DNA of 64,000 bases from [Clostridium] scindens ATCC 35704 (GTDB lineage: Bacteria > Bacillota > Clostridia > Lachnospirales > Lachnospiraceae). The stretch covers positions 995,501 through 1,059,500 of the forward strand of contig NZ_CP036170.1 of assembly GCF_004295125.1 (NCBI RefSeq). Reading direction: 5' to 3'. The notes under the pieces are model-generated. The model worked only from the letters and a program-made list of their open reading frames with translations. It made no database searches and had not been told where the DNA came from. Shown one piece after another: positions 1 to 8,395 of the stretch. Position numbers and translations under genes: made by a program. Numbering within the stretch: position 1 is the stretch's first letter; every line of letters begins with the position of its first letter.

Positions 1-804
1 ATACTAAAGCCAGACGTAATCTTCTCCAAAGGCGGCTTTGTCTCTGTTCCGGTGGTATTGGCCGGAAAGAGCCATCACGTCCCAACGATTATCCATGAGT
101 CAGACATGACCCCTGGTCTTGCCAATAAGATATCCTTATCTTCGGCAACCAAGGTCTGCTGCAATTTTCCCGAGACTTTAGAGCATCTTCCAGAAGGAAA
201 AGCCGTGCTTACAGGCTCCCCTATCCGTCAGGAACTGTTGTCCGGTGACAAGTATAAGGCAAAGGAATTCCTGGGATTTACCACTGACAAGCCTGTTATC
301 ATGGTTGTTGGCGGAAGCCTTGGCTCTGTCGCCGTTAACGATGCAGTGCGAGGCATCCTTCCCGAACTTCTGAAAGACTTCCAAGTCGTACATCTATGCG
401 GCAAGGGAAAGGTTGACGAATCGTTGAAAGGCTTGGAGGGATATGCTCAATTCGAATATGTCAAAGAAGAATTAAAAGACCTTTTTGCATTGACAGATAT
501 AGTAATATCCAGAGCTGGCGCCAATGCTATCTGCGAATTGCTGGCTCTCCATAAGCCAAATCTTCTGATTCCTCTTTCCGCCAATGCAAGCCGTGGGGAT
601 CAGATACTCAATGCCCGTTCCTTCGAGCGTCAGGGATACAGCATTGTGCTGGAGGAAGAAGAACTTAATAAAGATGTCCTTCTTCAGTCCATCCTGCGTT
701 TATATGAGAACCGGGATTCTTACATAAGCGCTATGAAGAACTCCCCACAGCAGAATTCTATTGATACTATTATAGATTTAATAGAAGCCGTATCCAAAAA
801 ATAA
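1..804 (+). CDS. murG: MurG, lipid II-forming N-acetylglucosaminyltransferase (5' end outside window)
   Basis: The frame is open from base 1, so the true start lies upstream and about 268 C-terminal residues are visible. MurG transfers GlcNAc from UDP-GlcNAc to lipid I on the inner face of the membrane, giving lipid II for peptidoglycan. The first visible residues carry the GGFVSVPVVLA loop typical of MurG N-domains. Further on are a GGSLGS glycine-rich motif opening the C-terminal GT-B domain and the SRAGANAICELL motif of the UDP-sugar site. A bidirectional hairpin terminator follows the stop. The family call is firm; only the N-terminus is missing. Confidence 0.95.
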   Translation: MLKPDVIFSKGGFVSVPVVLAGKSHHVPTIIHESDMTPGLANKISLSSATKVCCNFPETLEHLPEGKAVLTGSPIRQELLSGDKYKAKEFLGFTTDKPVIMVVGGSLGSVAVNDAVRGILPELLKDFQVVHLCGKGKVDESLKGLEGYAQFEYVKEELKDLFALTDIVISRAGANAICELLALHKPNLLIPLSANASRGDQILNARSFERQGYSIVLEEEELNKDVLLQSILRLYENRDSYISAMKNSPQQNSIDTIIDLIEAVSKK

Positions 805-832
805 TCCGTGCTTCAGCACAATGGCAATATAT

Positions 833-861
833 AAAACAGGTGTCGCTCAGGCACCTGTTTT
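833..861. terminator. Bidirectional terminator between murG and the sigma factor gene
   Basis: A perfect 10-bp inverted repeat (AAAACAGGTG / CACCTGTTTT) encloses a 9-nt loop. A-tracts and T-tracts on the two flanks let it serve murG on the plus strand and the convergent sigma gene on the minus strand, whose stop codon lies inside the right arm. Confidence 0.8.
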
Positions 862-1423
862 ATGCTTTGTTCAAGCGGTCAAACTGTTCCTCGAAATGCT
901 TCCGAATCCATTTCTTTGCTCTATACAACATACTATGAAGCGTCTCCAGTTTCACACCCATGATCTCTGCAACTTCCTTTTGCGGCTTTTCCAGAACATA
1001 TGTAATTGTGACTGCTTCATACCAACTGGGATTCAGATCATACAAGGCCGAAAATATATCTTTTACAAGTTCCCTACTTGCCCGTTCTTTTAATTTTCTG
1101 ATAAATACGTCCTCTGTACTGTGATCAAAATCGGAGGGTGCCTTTTCATGCTTTTCATACAGCAGGTCATCAATCAAAACTTCACGTTTCCGATCTCTAA
1201 TCACATTCAGCGCCATATACTTAGTTGTCAAAACTAGCCACGGACGCACTGCATCAAGATTTACATGATCCATATTCATATACAATTTAATGAAAACACT
1301 TTGTGCAATCTCTTCCGCTGTGTGATGATTTCCACAATATTTTGCTGCTACCTTATACACAAGCTCGACATTGTCCTCATAGATTACATCAAAGGCCACT
1401 TTTCCTATCGACTCCACACTCAC
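860..1423 (-). CDS. ECF-type RNA polymerase sigma-70 family sigma factor
   Basis: This 187-aa protein has the two-domain layout of ECF sigma factors. Region 2 spans about residues 10-80 (YKVAAKYCGNHHTAEEIAQSVF, then a region rich in aromatic and basic residues). A region 4 helix-turn-helix spans about 125-175 (KPQKEVAEIMGVKLETLHSMLYRAKKWI, given here in part as the EVAEIMGV and LHSMLYRAKKW segments). The start is GTG with GAAGGA seven bases upstream. I see no anti-sigma gene next to it: the neighbours are a HIT protein and convergent murG. The regulon is therefore unknown. Confidence 0.85.
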   Translation of the reverse strand: MSVESIGKVAFDVIYEDNVELVYKVAAKYCGNHHTAEEIAQSVFIKLYMNMDHVNLDAVRPWLVLTTKYMALNVIRDRKREVLIDDLLYEKHEKAPSDFDHSTEDVFIRKLKERASRELVKDIFSALYDLNPSWYEAVTITYVLEKPQKEVAEIMGVKLETLHSMLYRAKKWIRKHFEEQFDRLNKA

Positions 1424-1445
1424 TTGTTTATCCTTCGCTTCCTTA

Positions 1446-1853
1446 TTATTTTAACTTTGATAAGATATCATTTTTATCTTCTTCTGTCAATTCGCCCATC
1501 TTCCATCCCAGGCCCACGCCGTCGCCAGTATGTCTTGGAATCATATGCATATGGAAGTGGAATACGGTCTGCCCTGCCGACTCGCCATTGTTCTGGACGA
1601 TATTATAACCATCACAGTCCAGGATGCCTGTAAGCTTCGTAATCATCTTCTTGGCAAGCACAAGCGCTTTTCCAGCCAACTCATCATCCAATTCATACAG
1701 ATTAGCATAATGCTCCTTTGGAATTATCAAAGCGTGACCTTTTGATGCCGGACTTGCATCCAGTATTACCCTGAAATCCTCATCTTCATATAATGTAGCT
1801 GTAGGTATTTCACCATTGGCAAGTTTACAGAATATGCAGTTTTCGTCCTTCAT
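1446..1853 (-). CDS. HIT family nucleotide-binding hydrolase
   Basis: A 135-aa HIT protein. It opens with a CIFCKLANGEIPT zinc-type segment and carries the histidine triad HFHMHMIPR near the C-terminus, the catalytic motif of this purine-nucleotide hydrolase/transferase superfamily (Hint/Fhit-like). The open frame extends 17 codons further upstream, but GAGAGAGGG sits nine bases before the ATG at 1853 and directly abuts an earlier ATG, so the internal start is preferred. Physiological substrates of bacterial HIT proteins are poorly known. The gene lies 22 bp from the sigma factor gene and may be cotranscribed with it. Confidence 0.9.
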   Translation of the reverse strand: MKDENCIFCKLANGEIPTATLYEDEDFRVILDASPASKGHALIIPKEHYANLYELDDELAGKALVLAKKMITKLTGILDCDGYNIVQNNGESAGQTVFHFHMHMIPRHTGDGVGLGWKMGELTEEDKNDILSKLK

Positions 1854-1940
1854 TTTTATCATCCCTCTCTCTTTAAAATAGTGATTGATTATTTTACCCG
1901 CCAATGCTAAACTGTTAATTCAGAAAGGGCGGTAATAACT

Positions 1941-2693
1941 ATGTTTACAACGACAGACTACGACAAATTGCAACAAATCATGGCAGAAAGTCCACAGAAA
2001 AAAGAACTTCTCACTCGACTCCTGGAGTCCCATCGCGTGGACATCAGCACCATCAGCCACGAAATCCGTAACCCATTGACGCTGGTATACAGCACATTGC
2101 AATTAATTGAATCCCAGCATCCGGAAGTATTAACCTTTCATCATTGGGAAGGAATGCGGCAGGATATTGAATATATGAAGCAGTTATTAGAGCAACTCTC
2201 CTCATATAATAACGGCGAGCGCTTGGAATGCGCTGCAACAGATGCACGAACTTTTTTGAGAAAGATCGCGCTTTCCTTCGCTTCCACCCTTGTGGATTCA
2301 CAGATTGAATTTACTTCAAGGATTCCTGCCACGCTTCCATCCATAAGCATTGATCCTATGAAAATGAAGCAAGTACTTCTAAACTTGCTTAAGAATGCCA
2401 AGGACGCGGTTCTTTCATGCCCGGATAGGGATAATGCGGCCATCTCTTTGACGGCTGCCTTCCAGAACCAGCAGGTCGTAATTACTATATCTGACACCGG
2501 CTGCGGCATCGCGCCAGAAGACTTGTCCACAATATTCGAGCCATTCATGACCCATAAGCAAAATGGCACCGGCTTAGGCCTTGCCATAGCCAAGCGTATC
2601 GCTTCGGCCCATCATGGTTCTCTTACGGTGGAATCAGTATTGGATAAAGGGACTGTCTTCACGCTTACGCTTCCAGTACAGCAGGATGCATAG
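1941..2693 (+). CDS. Soluble sensor histidine kinase
   Basis: A 250-aa kinase with no membrane segment and only a short N-terminal region of about 35 residues. It shows the H-box STISHEIRNPLT (phospho-acceptor His about residue 40), N-box LLNLLKNAKDAV, G1 box ISDTGCGIAPED, F-box IFEPFMTHK and G2 box GTGLGLAIAKRI. The layout resembles the catalytic halves of sporulation phosphorelay kinases, with HisKA followed by HATPase_c. No response regulator is adjacent, so it is an orphan. Its 3' end overlaps the convergent rhomboid gene by 60 bp, which is unusual for two unrelated genes. Confidence 0.9.
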   Translation: MFTTTDYDKLQQIMAESPQKKELLTRLLESHRVDISTISHEIRNPLTLVYSTLQLIESQHPEVLTFHHWEGMRQDIEYMKQLLEQLSSYNNGERLECAATDARTFLRKIALSFASTLVDSQIEFTSRIPATLPSISIDPMKMKQVLLNLLKNAKDAVLSCPDRDNAAISLTAAFQNQQVVITISDTGCGIAPEDLSTIFEPFMTHKQNGTGLGLAIAKRIASAHHGSLTVESVLDKGTVFTLTLPVQQDA

Positions 2694-3248
2694 AAGGAAT
2701 CCCGTCGTCAATCCGCCGATATGTGCCATATTGTCAACTCCTCCGCTGGAGTATCCATAATAAAGCGTAATAAAAATCATAAAGACAATGCCTCTGCCTG
2801 ATATATCGCCGATCCGACCTCTGTTGCGGATTGCTACATATAATAAAGCCCCGATAATTCCAAAAATTGCTCCCGAGGCTCCGGCAGCTATGGCATAGTC
2901 TGCCAAGCGGATGTCCCACCATGAGGACAGGATATTTCCACCCAGACCGCTTAGAATATATATAACCAAAAACCTGATGCTGCCAATCTCGACTTCCAGG
3001 TTCCAGCCGATCAATACCAGCGTAATCATATTGTTAAAAAGATGCTCGAAGCCAAAATGAAGAAACATGCTGGTAAACATCCGGTAGTATTCTCCCTGTT
3101 CGGTAATAAAGGGTACGTACATTGCCCCATGTTCCAGCATAAAAAGCCCGTCTTCCGTCGCGCCTTGAAAGGACAGCAAAAAGAACACTGCCACATTGGC
3201 AGCCAGTAATAAAATTGTACATGGAGCCTTCATCTTCTTGCTATTCAT
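2634..3248 (-). CDS. Rhomboid family intramembrane serine protease
   Basis: A 204-aa polytopic membrane protein with about six hydrophobic segments. It contains the catalytic serine motif GASGAIFG (about residues 122-129) and a later transmembrane histidine in AHIGG (about residues 176-180). The N-terminal HLFNN motif is also typical of rhomboids. Rhomboids cleave substrate transmembrane helices within the bilayer; the substrate here is unknown. The start ATG at 3248 gives a basic N-terminus followed by the first helix. It overlaps the kinase gene convergently by 60 bp. Confidence 0.9.
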   Translation of the reverse strand: MNSKKMKAPCTILLLAANVAVFFLLSFQGATEDGLFMLEHGAMYVPFITEQGEYYRMFTSMFLHFGFEHLFNNMITLVLIGWNLEVEIGSIRFLVIYILSGLGGNILSSWWDIRLADYAIAAGASGAIFGIIGALLYVAIRNRGRIGDISGRGIVFMIFITLYYGYSSGGVDNMAHIGGLTTGFLLCILLYWKRKREDSPFIQY

Positions 3249-3351
3249 ATATCACTTAACCGCTTTCTGACATCTCTTCTGATTTTATTCTCTATCAGTA
3301 TAGCATAAGATTGAAAAATAGTAACCTCCAAATCTATTCTTTGTTGATTAT

Positions 3352-4242
3352 TCACAGATTTTCTTTCTCTATCTCATCAATAAGCCCCTGGATCATGCCC
3401 AGTTCCTCTTCCAGTATATCCGCAATCTCCTCTGCCGAACAGCCCTTTTTTAATTTTTTCCTAATTAAATTTTTAATGGCTTCCTGTTTCCCCTCCTGTT
3501 TTCCTATTTCTCTTCCTTCCTGCCTGCCTTCTTCCAGTCCCTCCTGCCTTGCCTCTTCTTTGTCGTAGTATCTTTCTTCCCATGCCTGCATATACTTCAC
3601 CCCTACTTCTTCACTGGCTTTTACCTTACGCAAACGGTTATGGATACGCTTAATCCGTTCGCTGTCCATATCTGCAGCCATTTCATCCGTAGTGTCTTCC
3701 ACATAACGCAGGAATCCCACTAGTTCTTTGGATACCTCGCCATCATTCTTTCCCCGGGTATTCAGAAATATGCGAACCGCTCCATCTTCAAGACAGCAAT
3801 CGGGCTCTTCCAGGCATCCAGCACGAAACGTGTACACATATCTGCCATACCCAAACAGATCGAATGGCGTGATTATAATAATATACGAATTATTTAACTG
3901 GTTATAATCCGGAATCCCCGGTTCCAGAAGGCCTGCGTCTATCATAGACTGGTAATATCTGCTGCGCTTTGCCAAGTCCGTCCTTTTCTTCTGCTGCATT
4001 TCTGTGTTGTAAACTGATTTTTCTTCATCCATGGCGTATACATCCATCCGAACTGCACGCAGATGCGGCGATACCCTCAACTCTTTCTCCGTCTCATTTT
4101 GTTCCAGCAAAGGAATATCCCTTCCAAAGATAATACTGAGAATATCCTGATGTGTCTGCGGATCTTCCAGCACTTCATCAAACAGAAAGCGGTTCGTAAG
4201 GTTTAACTCTTTTAATGGTATCAAATCTTTTGTTTTCCCCAT
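3352..4242 (-). CDS. Rpn/PD-(D/E)XK nuclease family transposase-like protein
   Basis: A 296-aa protein of the Rpn (YhgA-like) recombination-promoting nuclease family. The N-terminal half carries the PD-(D/E)XK core: an Asp in VRMDVYAMDEE, then NTEMQQKK with the E-x-Q pattern. A Tyr/Ser-rich stretch follows (KRSRYYQSMIDAGLL). The C-terminal part is a charged, repetitive coiled segment with QEG repeats (EEGRQEGREIGKQEGKQEA), common in the family and prone to length change. SD AAAGGAG lies before ATG 4242. It sits directly downstream of the Tad operon on the same strand, 63 bp after the DUF6382 gene, but is probably an independent selfish or defence-type gene. Confidence 0.85.
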   Translation of the reverse strand: MGKTKDLIPLKELNLTNRFLFDEVLEDPQTHQDILSIIFGRDIPLLEQNETEKELRVSPHLRAVRMDVYAMDEEKSVYNTEMQQKKRTDLAKRSRYYQSMIDAGLLEPGIPDYNQLNNSYIIIITPFDLFGYGRYVYTFRAGCLEEPDCCLEDGAVRIFLNTRGKNDGEVSKELVGFLRYVEDTTDEMAADMDSERIKRIHNRLRKVKASEEVGVKYMQAWEERYYDKEEARQEGLEEGRQEGREIGKQEGKQEAIKNLIRKKLKKGCSAEEIADILEEELGMIQGLIDEIEKENL

Positions 4243-4304
4243 ATGTTTCTCCTTTATTTTACCACAATCTCGTTCCTCTTAACAATCCATTTTTCAGATT
4301 GTAT

Positions 4305-5024
4305 TTATAGTTCTTCTTCCTCGATATGCAGCCCATCCCAGTCGCCCCACTTAGGCTTTTTGTGCTTATTGAGAAATCGTTTCACAGGCGTCCACAGGTT
4401 TTCTGTTTCTTTCATAATGGAACTTCCCATCTCCTGTTCCGTAATCCAGTCATGTTCCTTTGTATCATATTCCATTTCTTCTATCTCCTCTACTGTGTCT
4501 ACTTTTTCGTCCTTTTCGGGACGTTTCAGGCATTCTGCCATAATCTTTTCCAGACTATAGTTTTCTTCCATTGTGGCTTTATGAAGCAGAAAGACCAGGC
4601 GGACGCACTCCTGGTCTTCATAATCCCCCTGTCTGACAAAATACTCTGTCAATGTATGGAACTCTTCCCACAGGTCCTGGGCTGCCAGAGGATAATAGCA
4701 GAAAAAGAATCTGCTCTCCTCATAAAAGATGTATTCCGGCTTCAGCAAGATACAATGTATATTCAGCAAATACGCCTCCACTTCTTTAATAACTGCCTTG
4801 AACTGCGTCAGAAACAGTTTAAGGTCCTCTCCGCTGATCTTGCTTCGCTCATACATTGCTTTCATGGAAACTTTCCCACTGACATCATAATCATAATAAC
4901 TGCTGCCGTTCATTCCTCTTGCGCCTACCTTAAGAATCCCATCCAGCGAATTTGCCTTCAGCATCCGTATTTGATAGTCTTCTTGATATAAGTCATGTTC
5001 TTCAATTGTAATCTTACGTTCCAT
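4305..5024 (-). CDS. DUF6382-like protein closing the Tad pilus operon
   Basis: A 239-aa acidic, apparently cytosolic protein with no signal sequence. Residues 1-165 look like the DUF6382 domain that in related clostridia is often fused to an FHA phosphopeptide-binding domain and encoded at the end of tad operons. Here the C-terminus is an acidic linker and a short basic tail (VKRFLNKHKKPKWGDWDG), and I see no FHA domain. The ATG at 5024 has GGAG eight bases upstream and lies just after the TGA of the preceding gene, so translation is coupled. A role in Tad assembly is inferred from the operon only. Confidence 0.65.
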   Translation of the reverse strand: MERKITIEEHDLYQEDYQIRMLKANSLDGILKVGARGMNGSSYYDYDVSGKVSMKAMYERSKISGEDLKLFLTQFKAVIKEVEAYLLNIHCILLKPEYIFYEESRFFFCYYPLAAQDLWEEFHTLTEYFVRQGDYEDQECVRLVFLLHKATMEENYSLEKIMAECLKRPEKDEKVDTVEEIEEMEYDTKEHDWITEQEMGSSIMKETENLWTPVKRFLNKHKKPKWGDWDGLHIEEEEL

Positions 5025-5026
5025 CT

Positions 5027-5467
5027 TCACTTCTCCTTCAACCTTTGCATATCCCTAATATGCTTCTCGGGTTCTGTGACTGCCGCCTTTGTTACCACGG
5101 ATATCTTCATCTGCCCGTAAGAAGCAATGGCATTCACTTCAATCTCGTCCTTTCTGACCTTCACATTCGCCTGAGCATTGCTGGCCAGAATACACTTTCC
5201 TTTTACCCTCTGGACGAAAAGGCTTTCCAGCTGTCCTGCCTTTACCCCGTCTTTTTCCCGCGCTTTTGTGCTGCCTGCCACAGCCGTCTCATATGCCGCG
5301 CCGGTTAAGATGAGTTTGTCATGGTAATAAAAAGCCGCCAGGATGCATCCCATAAGCAGAAAAAGGATCATTGGCATAAGAAATGACATTTCTACCGTCA
5401 GGCTGCCTTTTAAGCAGCCCCTGCTTTTTACCCGTTTTTTCATTTTCTTATATGACTCTTCCCCCAT
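5027..5467 (-). CDS. TadE-like minor pseudopilin (short)
   Basis: A 146-aa protein with a type IV prepilin-like N-terminus. A basic stretch ends in GSLTVEMSFLMPMILFLLMG, where the Gly-Ser-Leu-Thr-Val-Glu pattern marks the prepilin peptidase cleavage site and the Glu at +5, followed by one membrane helix. The rest is a variable periplasm-side domain. TadE/TadF proteins are minor pseudopilins that prime Flp pilus assembly. The ATG abuts the TAA of the prepilin peptidase gene, with SD AAGGGGGAG, so the two are coupled. Assignment between TadE and TadF is not possible by eye. Confidence 0.8.
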   Translation of the reverse strand: MGEESYKKMKKRVKSRGCLKGSLTVEMSFLMPMILFLLMGCILAAFYYHDKLILTGAAYETAVAGSTKAREKDGVKAGQLESLFVQRVKGKCILASNAQANVKVRKDEIEVNAIASYGQMKISVVTKAAVTEPEKHIRDMQRLKEK

Positions 5468-5899
5468 TTATCTCCCCCTTGCCAGCACGCTAAGCAAATA
5501 TCCTGCCGCCAGAAAGGGAATGAATGGAATCGTATGTTTTCTAGACATTTTCTTTGCCGTCAGACAGACCAGAGCGGCCACGGCGAGGAAGCAAAATGTC
5601 CCCACCAGCACATCCAGCACTCCCCACAGCCCCAGATATATTCCCAAGGCCAAAATCGCCCAACTATCTCCGTAACCAAAACCTTCCCGCGTAACCTTGC
5701 TGACCAGGAGAAACAGAATTCCTACACCAGCGCCTCCTGCTGCCATCCACAGATCCGGCTGCCTTGTTATCCCCTGATAGGCCAATGCTGCAATACTCGC
5801 CATGACCAGGATATCCGCCGGTATCCTTCGGAAATGGATGTCAATCACAGAAAGGCTTAGCAATATGCCCATGCAAATCATCTGGCTTATTTCCCACAT
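5468..5899 (-). CDS. Prepilin peptidase, A24 family (TadV/CpaA-like)
   Basis: A 143-aa polytopic membrane protein with the two catalytic aspartates of the A24 aspartyl protease family. The first is in SVIDIHFRRIP (first loop, about residue 20) and the second in the GYGDSW motif (about residue 78), which matches the GxGD signature. It lacks the N-terminal methylase domain of classical PilD, as expected for TadV/CpaA. It would cleave the Flp pilin and the TadE-like pseudopilins of this operon. The frame allows a TTG start at 5908, but ATG 5899 is better spaced from AAAGGGGG. It overlaps the upstream TadE gene by 13 bp. Confidence 0.88.
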   Translation of the reverse strand: MWEISQMICMGILLSLSVIDIHFRRIPADILVMASIAALAYQGITRQPDLWMAAGGAGVGILFLLVSKVTREGFGYGDSWAILALGIYLGLWGVLDVLVGTFCFLAVAALVCLTAKKMSRKHTIPFIPFLAAGYLLSVLARGR

Positions 5900-6693
5900 C
5901 TTGAGCAAGCCCCCTTTCCTGCCACCTCTGACAGCGGCACTGCATAGATGGTTCGCTTTAGGCCGCTGCAGGATAGCGAACTATGGTAACGGTCGCCGGT
6001 ATCTGTGATGTACACCCCGCCTCCGGCTCCTTTCATACAATGCTGGCAAGGATGATACTTTCCACCGCCTTCATTTCTTAAGGATTCTATCTCCGACTGG
6101 AGCACCATATGTATGGATAGTTCCAGGTGCGTGCAGTGGTAATCACGATGATACACCAGCCCAGTCTCCGTTACATAGACCGTATCATCGTCATCACGTC
6201 CAAATCCCTGCTTCTCATAGCCTGTCCAAGCCTTGATACGCAGTTTTTCTTCATGCTTTGCCGGAGAGATTCCAAATATAGGAAGTGGGACGCGTATCTC
6301 GTACGATGCCACCAATTCTCCGATTCCCGTACGGGGCGACATTCTGGACTTGTCACAGTGAATCCCTCCGCTACCTCCCGATATGATACTCCTTTCCAAC
6401 CGATCCTGGCCGATCGAATTCACAACATCGCTCTCTATGCGGTAAGGCATTATGACCGCCGTGCTGCTGGCTTCATCTGCCGCTCTCTTTCCGCCTGCCT
6501 GGAGCCCACACCGGACGGAGGCCTGGATTGCCATCGTCTCCATCAGATACAGAAGGCTCACAATTGCAAGGAAAAACAGCGGGACTGCCATCGCTGCCTC
6601 CACAGTTACGCTGCCTTTCTTAGAGACAGATGCAGATGCCCTCCCGGTCCAGACAGAATAGATAGGTTCTAAGGGGAGTATTTTACTATTCAT
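5887..6693 (-). CDS. TadE-like pseudopilin with duplicated Cys/His C-terminal motif
   Basis: A 268-aa protein. Its N-terminus carries KKGSVTVEAAMAVPLFFLAI, a type IVb prepilin-like cleavage and helix segment typical of TadE. The unusual part is the C-terminal ~90 residues, where a motif occurs twice. Each copy reads roughly V-Y-[VI]-T-[ED]-T-G, YH, a Cys about 5 residues later, then a spacer and a CxxC (HPCQHC in the first copy, ACSRCGK in the second). These look like small metal-binding modules displayed outside the membrane. The frame extends further upstream, but AAAGGAG before ATG 6693 decides the start. It sits between the DUF5702 protein and the prepilin peptidase genes. Confidence 0.8.
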   Translation of the reverse strand: MNSKILPLEPIYSVWTGRASASVSKKGSVTVEAAMAVPLFFLAIVSLLYLMETMAIQASVRCGLQAGGKRAADEASSTAVIMPYRIESDVVNSIGQDRLERSIISGGSGGIHCDKSRMSPRTGIGELVASYEIRVPLPIFGISPAKHEEKLRIKAWTGYEKQGFGRDDDDTVYVTETGLVYHRDYHCTHLELSIHMVLQSEIESLRNEGGGKYHPCQHCMKGAGGGVYITDTGDRYHSSLSCSGLKRTIYAVPLSEVAGKGACSRCGK

Positions 6694-6777
6694 GGTACGA
6701 ATCCTTCTCCTTTCTTTTATGTTTAACTTTTTGTTGGATGAGTGCCTAAGAATCCGGAAGGACATCTGCATCCGCCT

Positions 6778-8127
6778 CTACTGATATCCAAAATAAATTG
6801 GAAATTCATAATGGATTCCTCTTCTTAACCTGCAGACTGATCGAAACTCCACCCTGCTGATACACAAATCCGCACGAAAATATGCCTGTCCATATACTTT
6901 TCTCAGATTCTGCTCAATGATTCCAAGCGCCCGTAATCCAGATGTTTGTTTGGGCGCCAGAAAAAGCAGCATCCTCAGATAATCTTTATATTCAAGACCT
7001 TCCGGCGCATCGGCTCCTTCTTTTGTGTCCTCTTGCGTACCCAGAGTAAGCAGAGAAGATAACTGGAGCTGCCAGGTTTCCCTGGACTTTACCAGCGGCA
7101 CGCGGTTTCCCTTTAACAAAGACCGCAGATCCATAACCGTCTCTCCATATGCCCATGCCAGAAGAATCGCCTGGGCAGCCGCGCTCGTGATGGCAGGGAC
7201 GGCAAGAAGCATGCACAGCGTTGCGGCCATCGCCTCTGCTTCTGCCTTCATCTCTCCATCCGTTTGAATATACGCATAATTAGGAACGAACCTAAGCATC
7301 ATTAACTTCCTTGCCACCTTCTCCAGATTCTCTTTGTCACTGCCTGCGCCCGCCAGGATGTACTCCAATTCATAATCTAAGGCTCCTCCCCTTCCTTCAT
7401 CTGTAAAGGATAAGAAATTCTCCAGCATATATTCTCCGAAAAGGAGAGATGACACAGTTCCTCCCGCCTTAGCCACATCGGAAAAATCTCCATATCCCTC
7501 CTGTCTGGCTCTAGCGGAGAGCATTTCCTTTTCATCGGCCTGCTTCTCTGATAATGCCCTGTCTTTGGGCAGTACCAGTTCCAGCAGTGGCTGGGCCTTC
7601 AATCGACCTACGTGGTCAATGGGGTTATCTTCTTTGGGCAGTTCGCTGTCATTCGAAGCGAGCAGATCTTCCAAGCCTTTTTGGGTTTTGGCTTCCTCCC
7701 TTGCATACTCCGCTCCTTTATCCTGCTGCTGCCCCCAGACGGAAGTCATCCCCAGCATATCCTTTACCGAATCTATTCCATACTTGTGCTCCATATATGC
7801 GGTAATCTGATCAAAGAAAGATTGACAGCCCTGGTCCGTGAGGAACTGTATCCGCTTTATCTCCTGTTCCATATTTCCCGCACCATAATACCCTAAACGC
7901 TCCATCAAGTTTGACTGCTCATATTGCCCTGTCTCATAACTACCGTCCAGTGCAAATATATGGTACTCGTCCAGCAATTCTTTCTGATATTCTGCAAACA
8001 TGCACTCGACTGCCCGGTTCATATCTGCCCGTCTGTAATTCTTCGCCATCTGTATCGAGGCGCTTTCCATCAGTCCCCCTACCAATGTTATAAAGAGGAT
8101 GAAGACCAGGCTTAAATATGCTGTCAC
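6778..8127 (-). CDS. DUF5702 family protein of the Tad pilus locus
   Basis: About 449 aa. The N-terminus RGEVTAYLSLVFILFITLVG is a short basic lead followed by one hydrophobic helix with a TadE/TadG-like look, then a long extracytoplasmic, charged region. A second hydrophobic stretch lies near residue 300 (LLAVPAITSAAAQAILLAWAY). The family, DUF5702, is found in clostridial tad operons. The frame stays open to 8319, but that upstream part is the Flp pilin gene read in another frame. I therefore place the start at GTG 8127, 12 bp after the pilin stop, with GGAG close by. That spacing is poor, so the start is uncertain and may depend on coupling. Confidence 0.7.
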   Translation of the reverse strand: MTAYLSLVFILFITLVGGLMESASIQMAKNYRRADMNRAVECMFAEYQKELLDEYHIFALDGSYETGQYEQSNLMERLGYYGAGNMEQEIKRIQFLTDQGCQSFFDQITAYMEHKYGIDSVKDMLGMTSVWGQQQDKGAEYAREEAKTQKGLEDLLASNDSELPKEDNPIDHVGRLKAQPLLELVLPKDRALSEKQADEKEMLSARARQEGYGDFSDVAKAGGTVSSLLFGEYMLENFLSFTDEGRGGALDYELEYILAGAGSDKENLEKVARKLMMLRFVPNYAYIQTDGEMKAEAEAMAATLCMLLAVPAITSAAAQAILLAWAYGETVMDLRSLLKGNRVPLVKSRETWQLQLSSLLTLGTQEDTKEGADAPEGLEYKDYLRMLLFLAPKQTSGLRALGIIEQNLRKVYGQAYFRADLCISRVEFRSVCRLRRGIHYEFPIYFGYQ

Positions 8128-8138
8128 TTCTCCGCGGA

Positions 8139-8315
8139 CTAGATGCCTGAACTTTCGCTGGTTATCTTCTGGAAGATTATCTGCACCAGGCTGGTAAGCT
8201 GGGACTTGAATATAATGACCAGCCCAATCAGCACGACCAGTATCAATATAACTTCTACGACTCCGATTCCTCTCTTTTCTCTTAATACTTGCGATATATA
8301 CCATATTCTCCACAT
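8139..8315 (-). CDS. flp: Flp-type IVb pilin (major Tad pilus subunit candidate)
   Basis: A 58-aa gene hidden inside the upstream extension of the DUF5702 frame. AGGAGGAGAA lies five bases before ATG 8315. The protein begins MWRIWYISQVLREKRGIGVV, then EVILILVVLIGLVIIFKSQL. The basic segment with Gly-Ile-Gly before Val-Val-Glu fits a prepilin peptidase site with the Glu near +4/+5, followed by the hydrophobic assembly helix. This matches the Flp1-like pilin family (usually 50-65 aa). The A24 peptidase encoded downstream is the likely processing enzyme. Its place between tadC and the pseudopilin genes supports the call. Confidence 0.82.
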   Translation of the reverse strand: MWRIWYISQVLREKRGIGVVEVILILVVLIGLVIIFKSQLTSLVQIIFQKITSESSGI

Positions 8316-8395
8316 ACACGTTCTCCTCCTAAGTTTATCTCTGCTTCTGGCTTCACATCTGCTCCTTCGTCAGCCCGTTCCTTTACTGACATACA

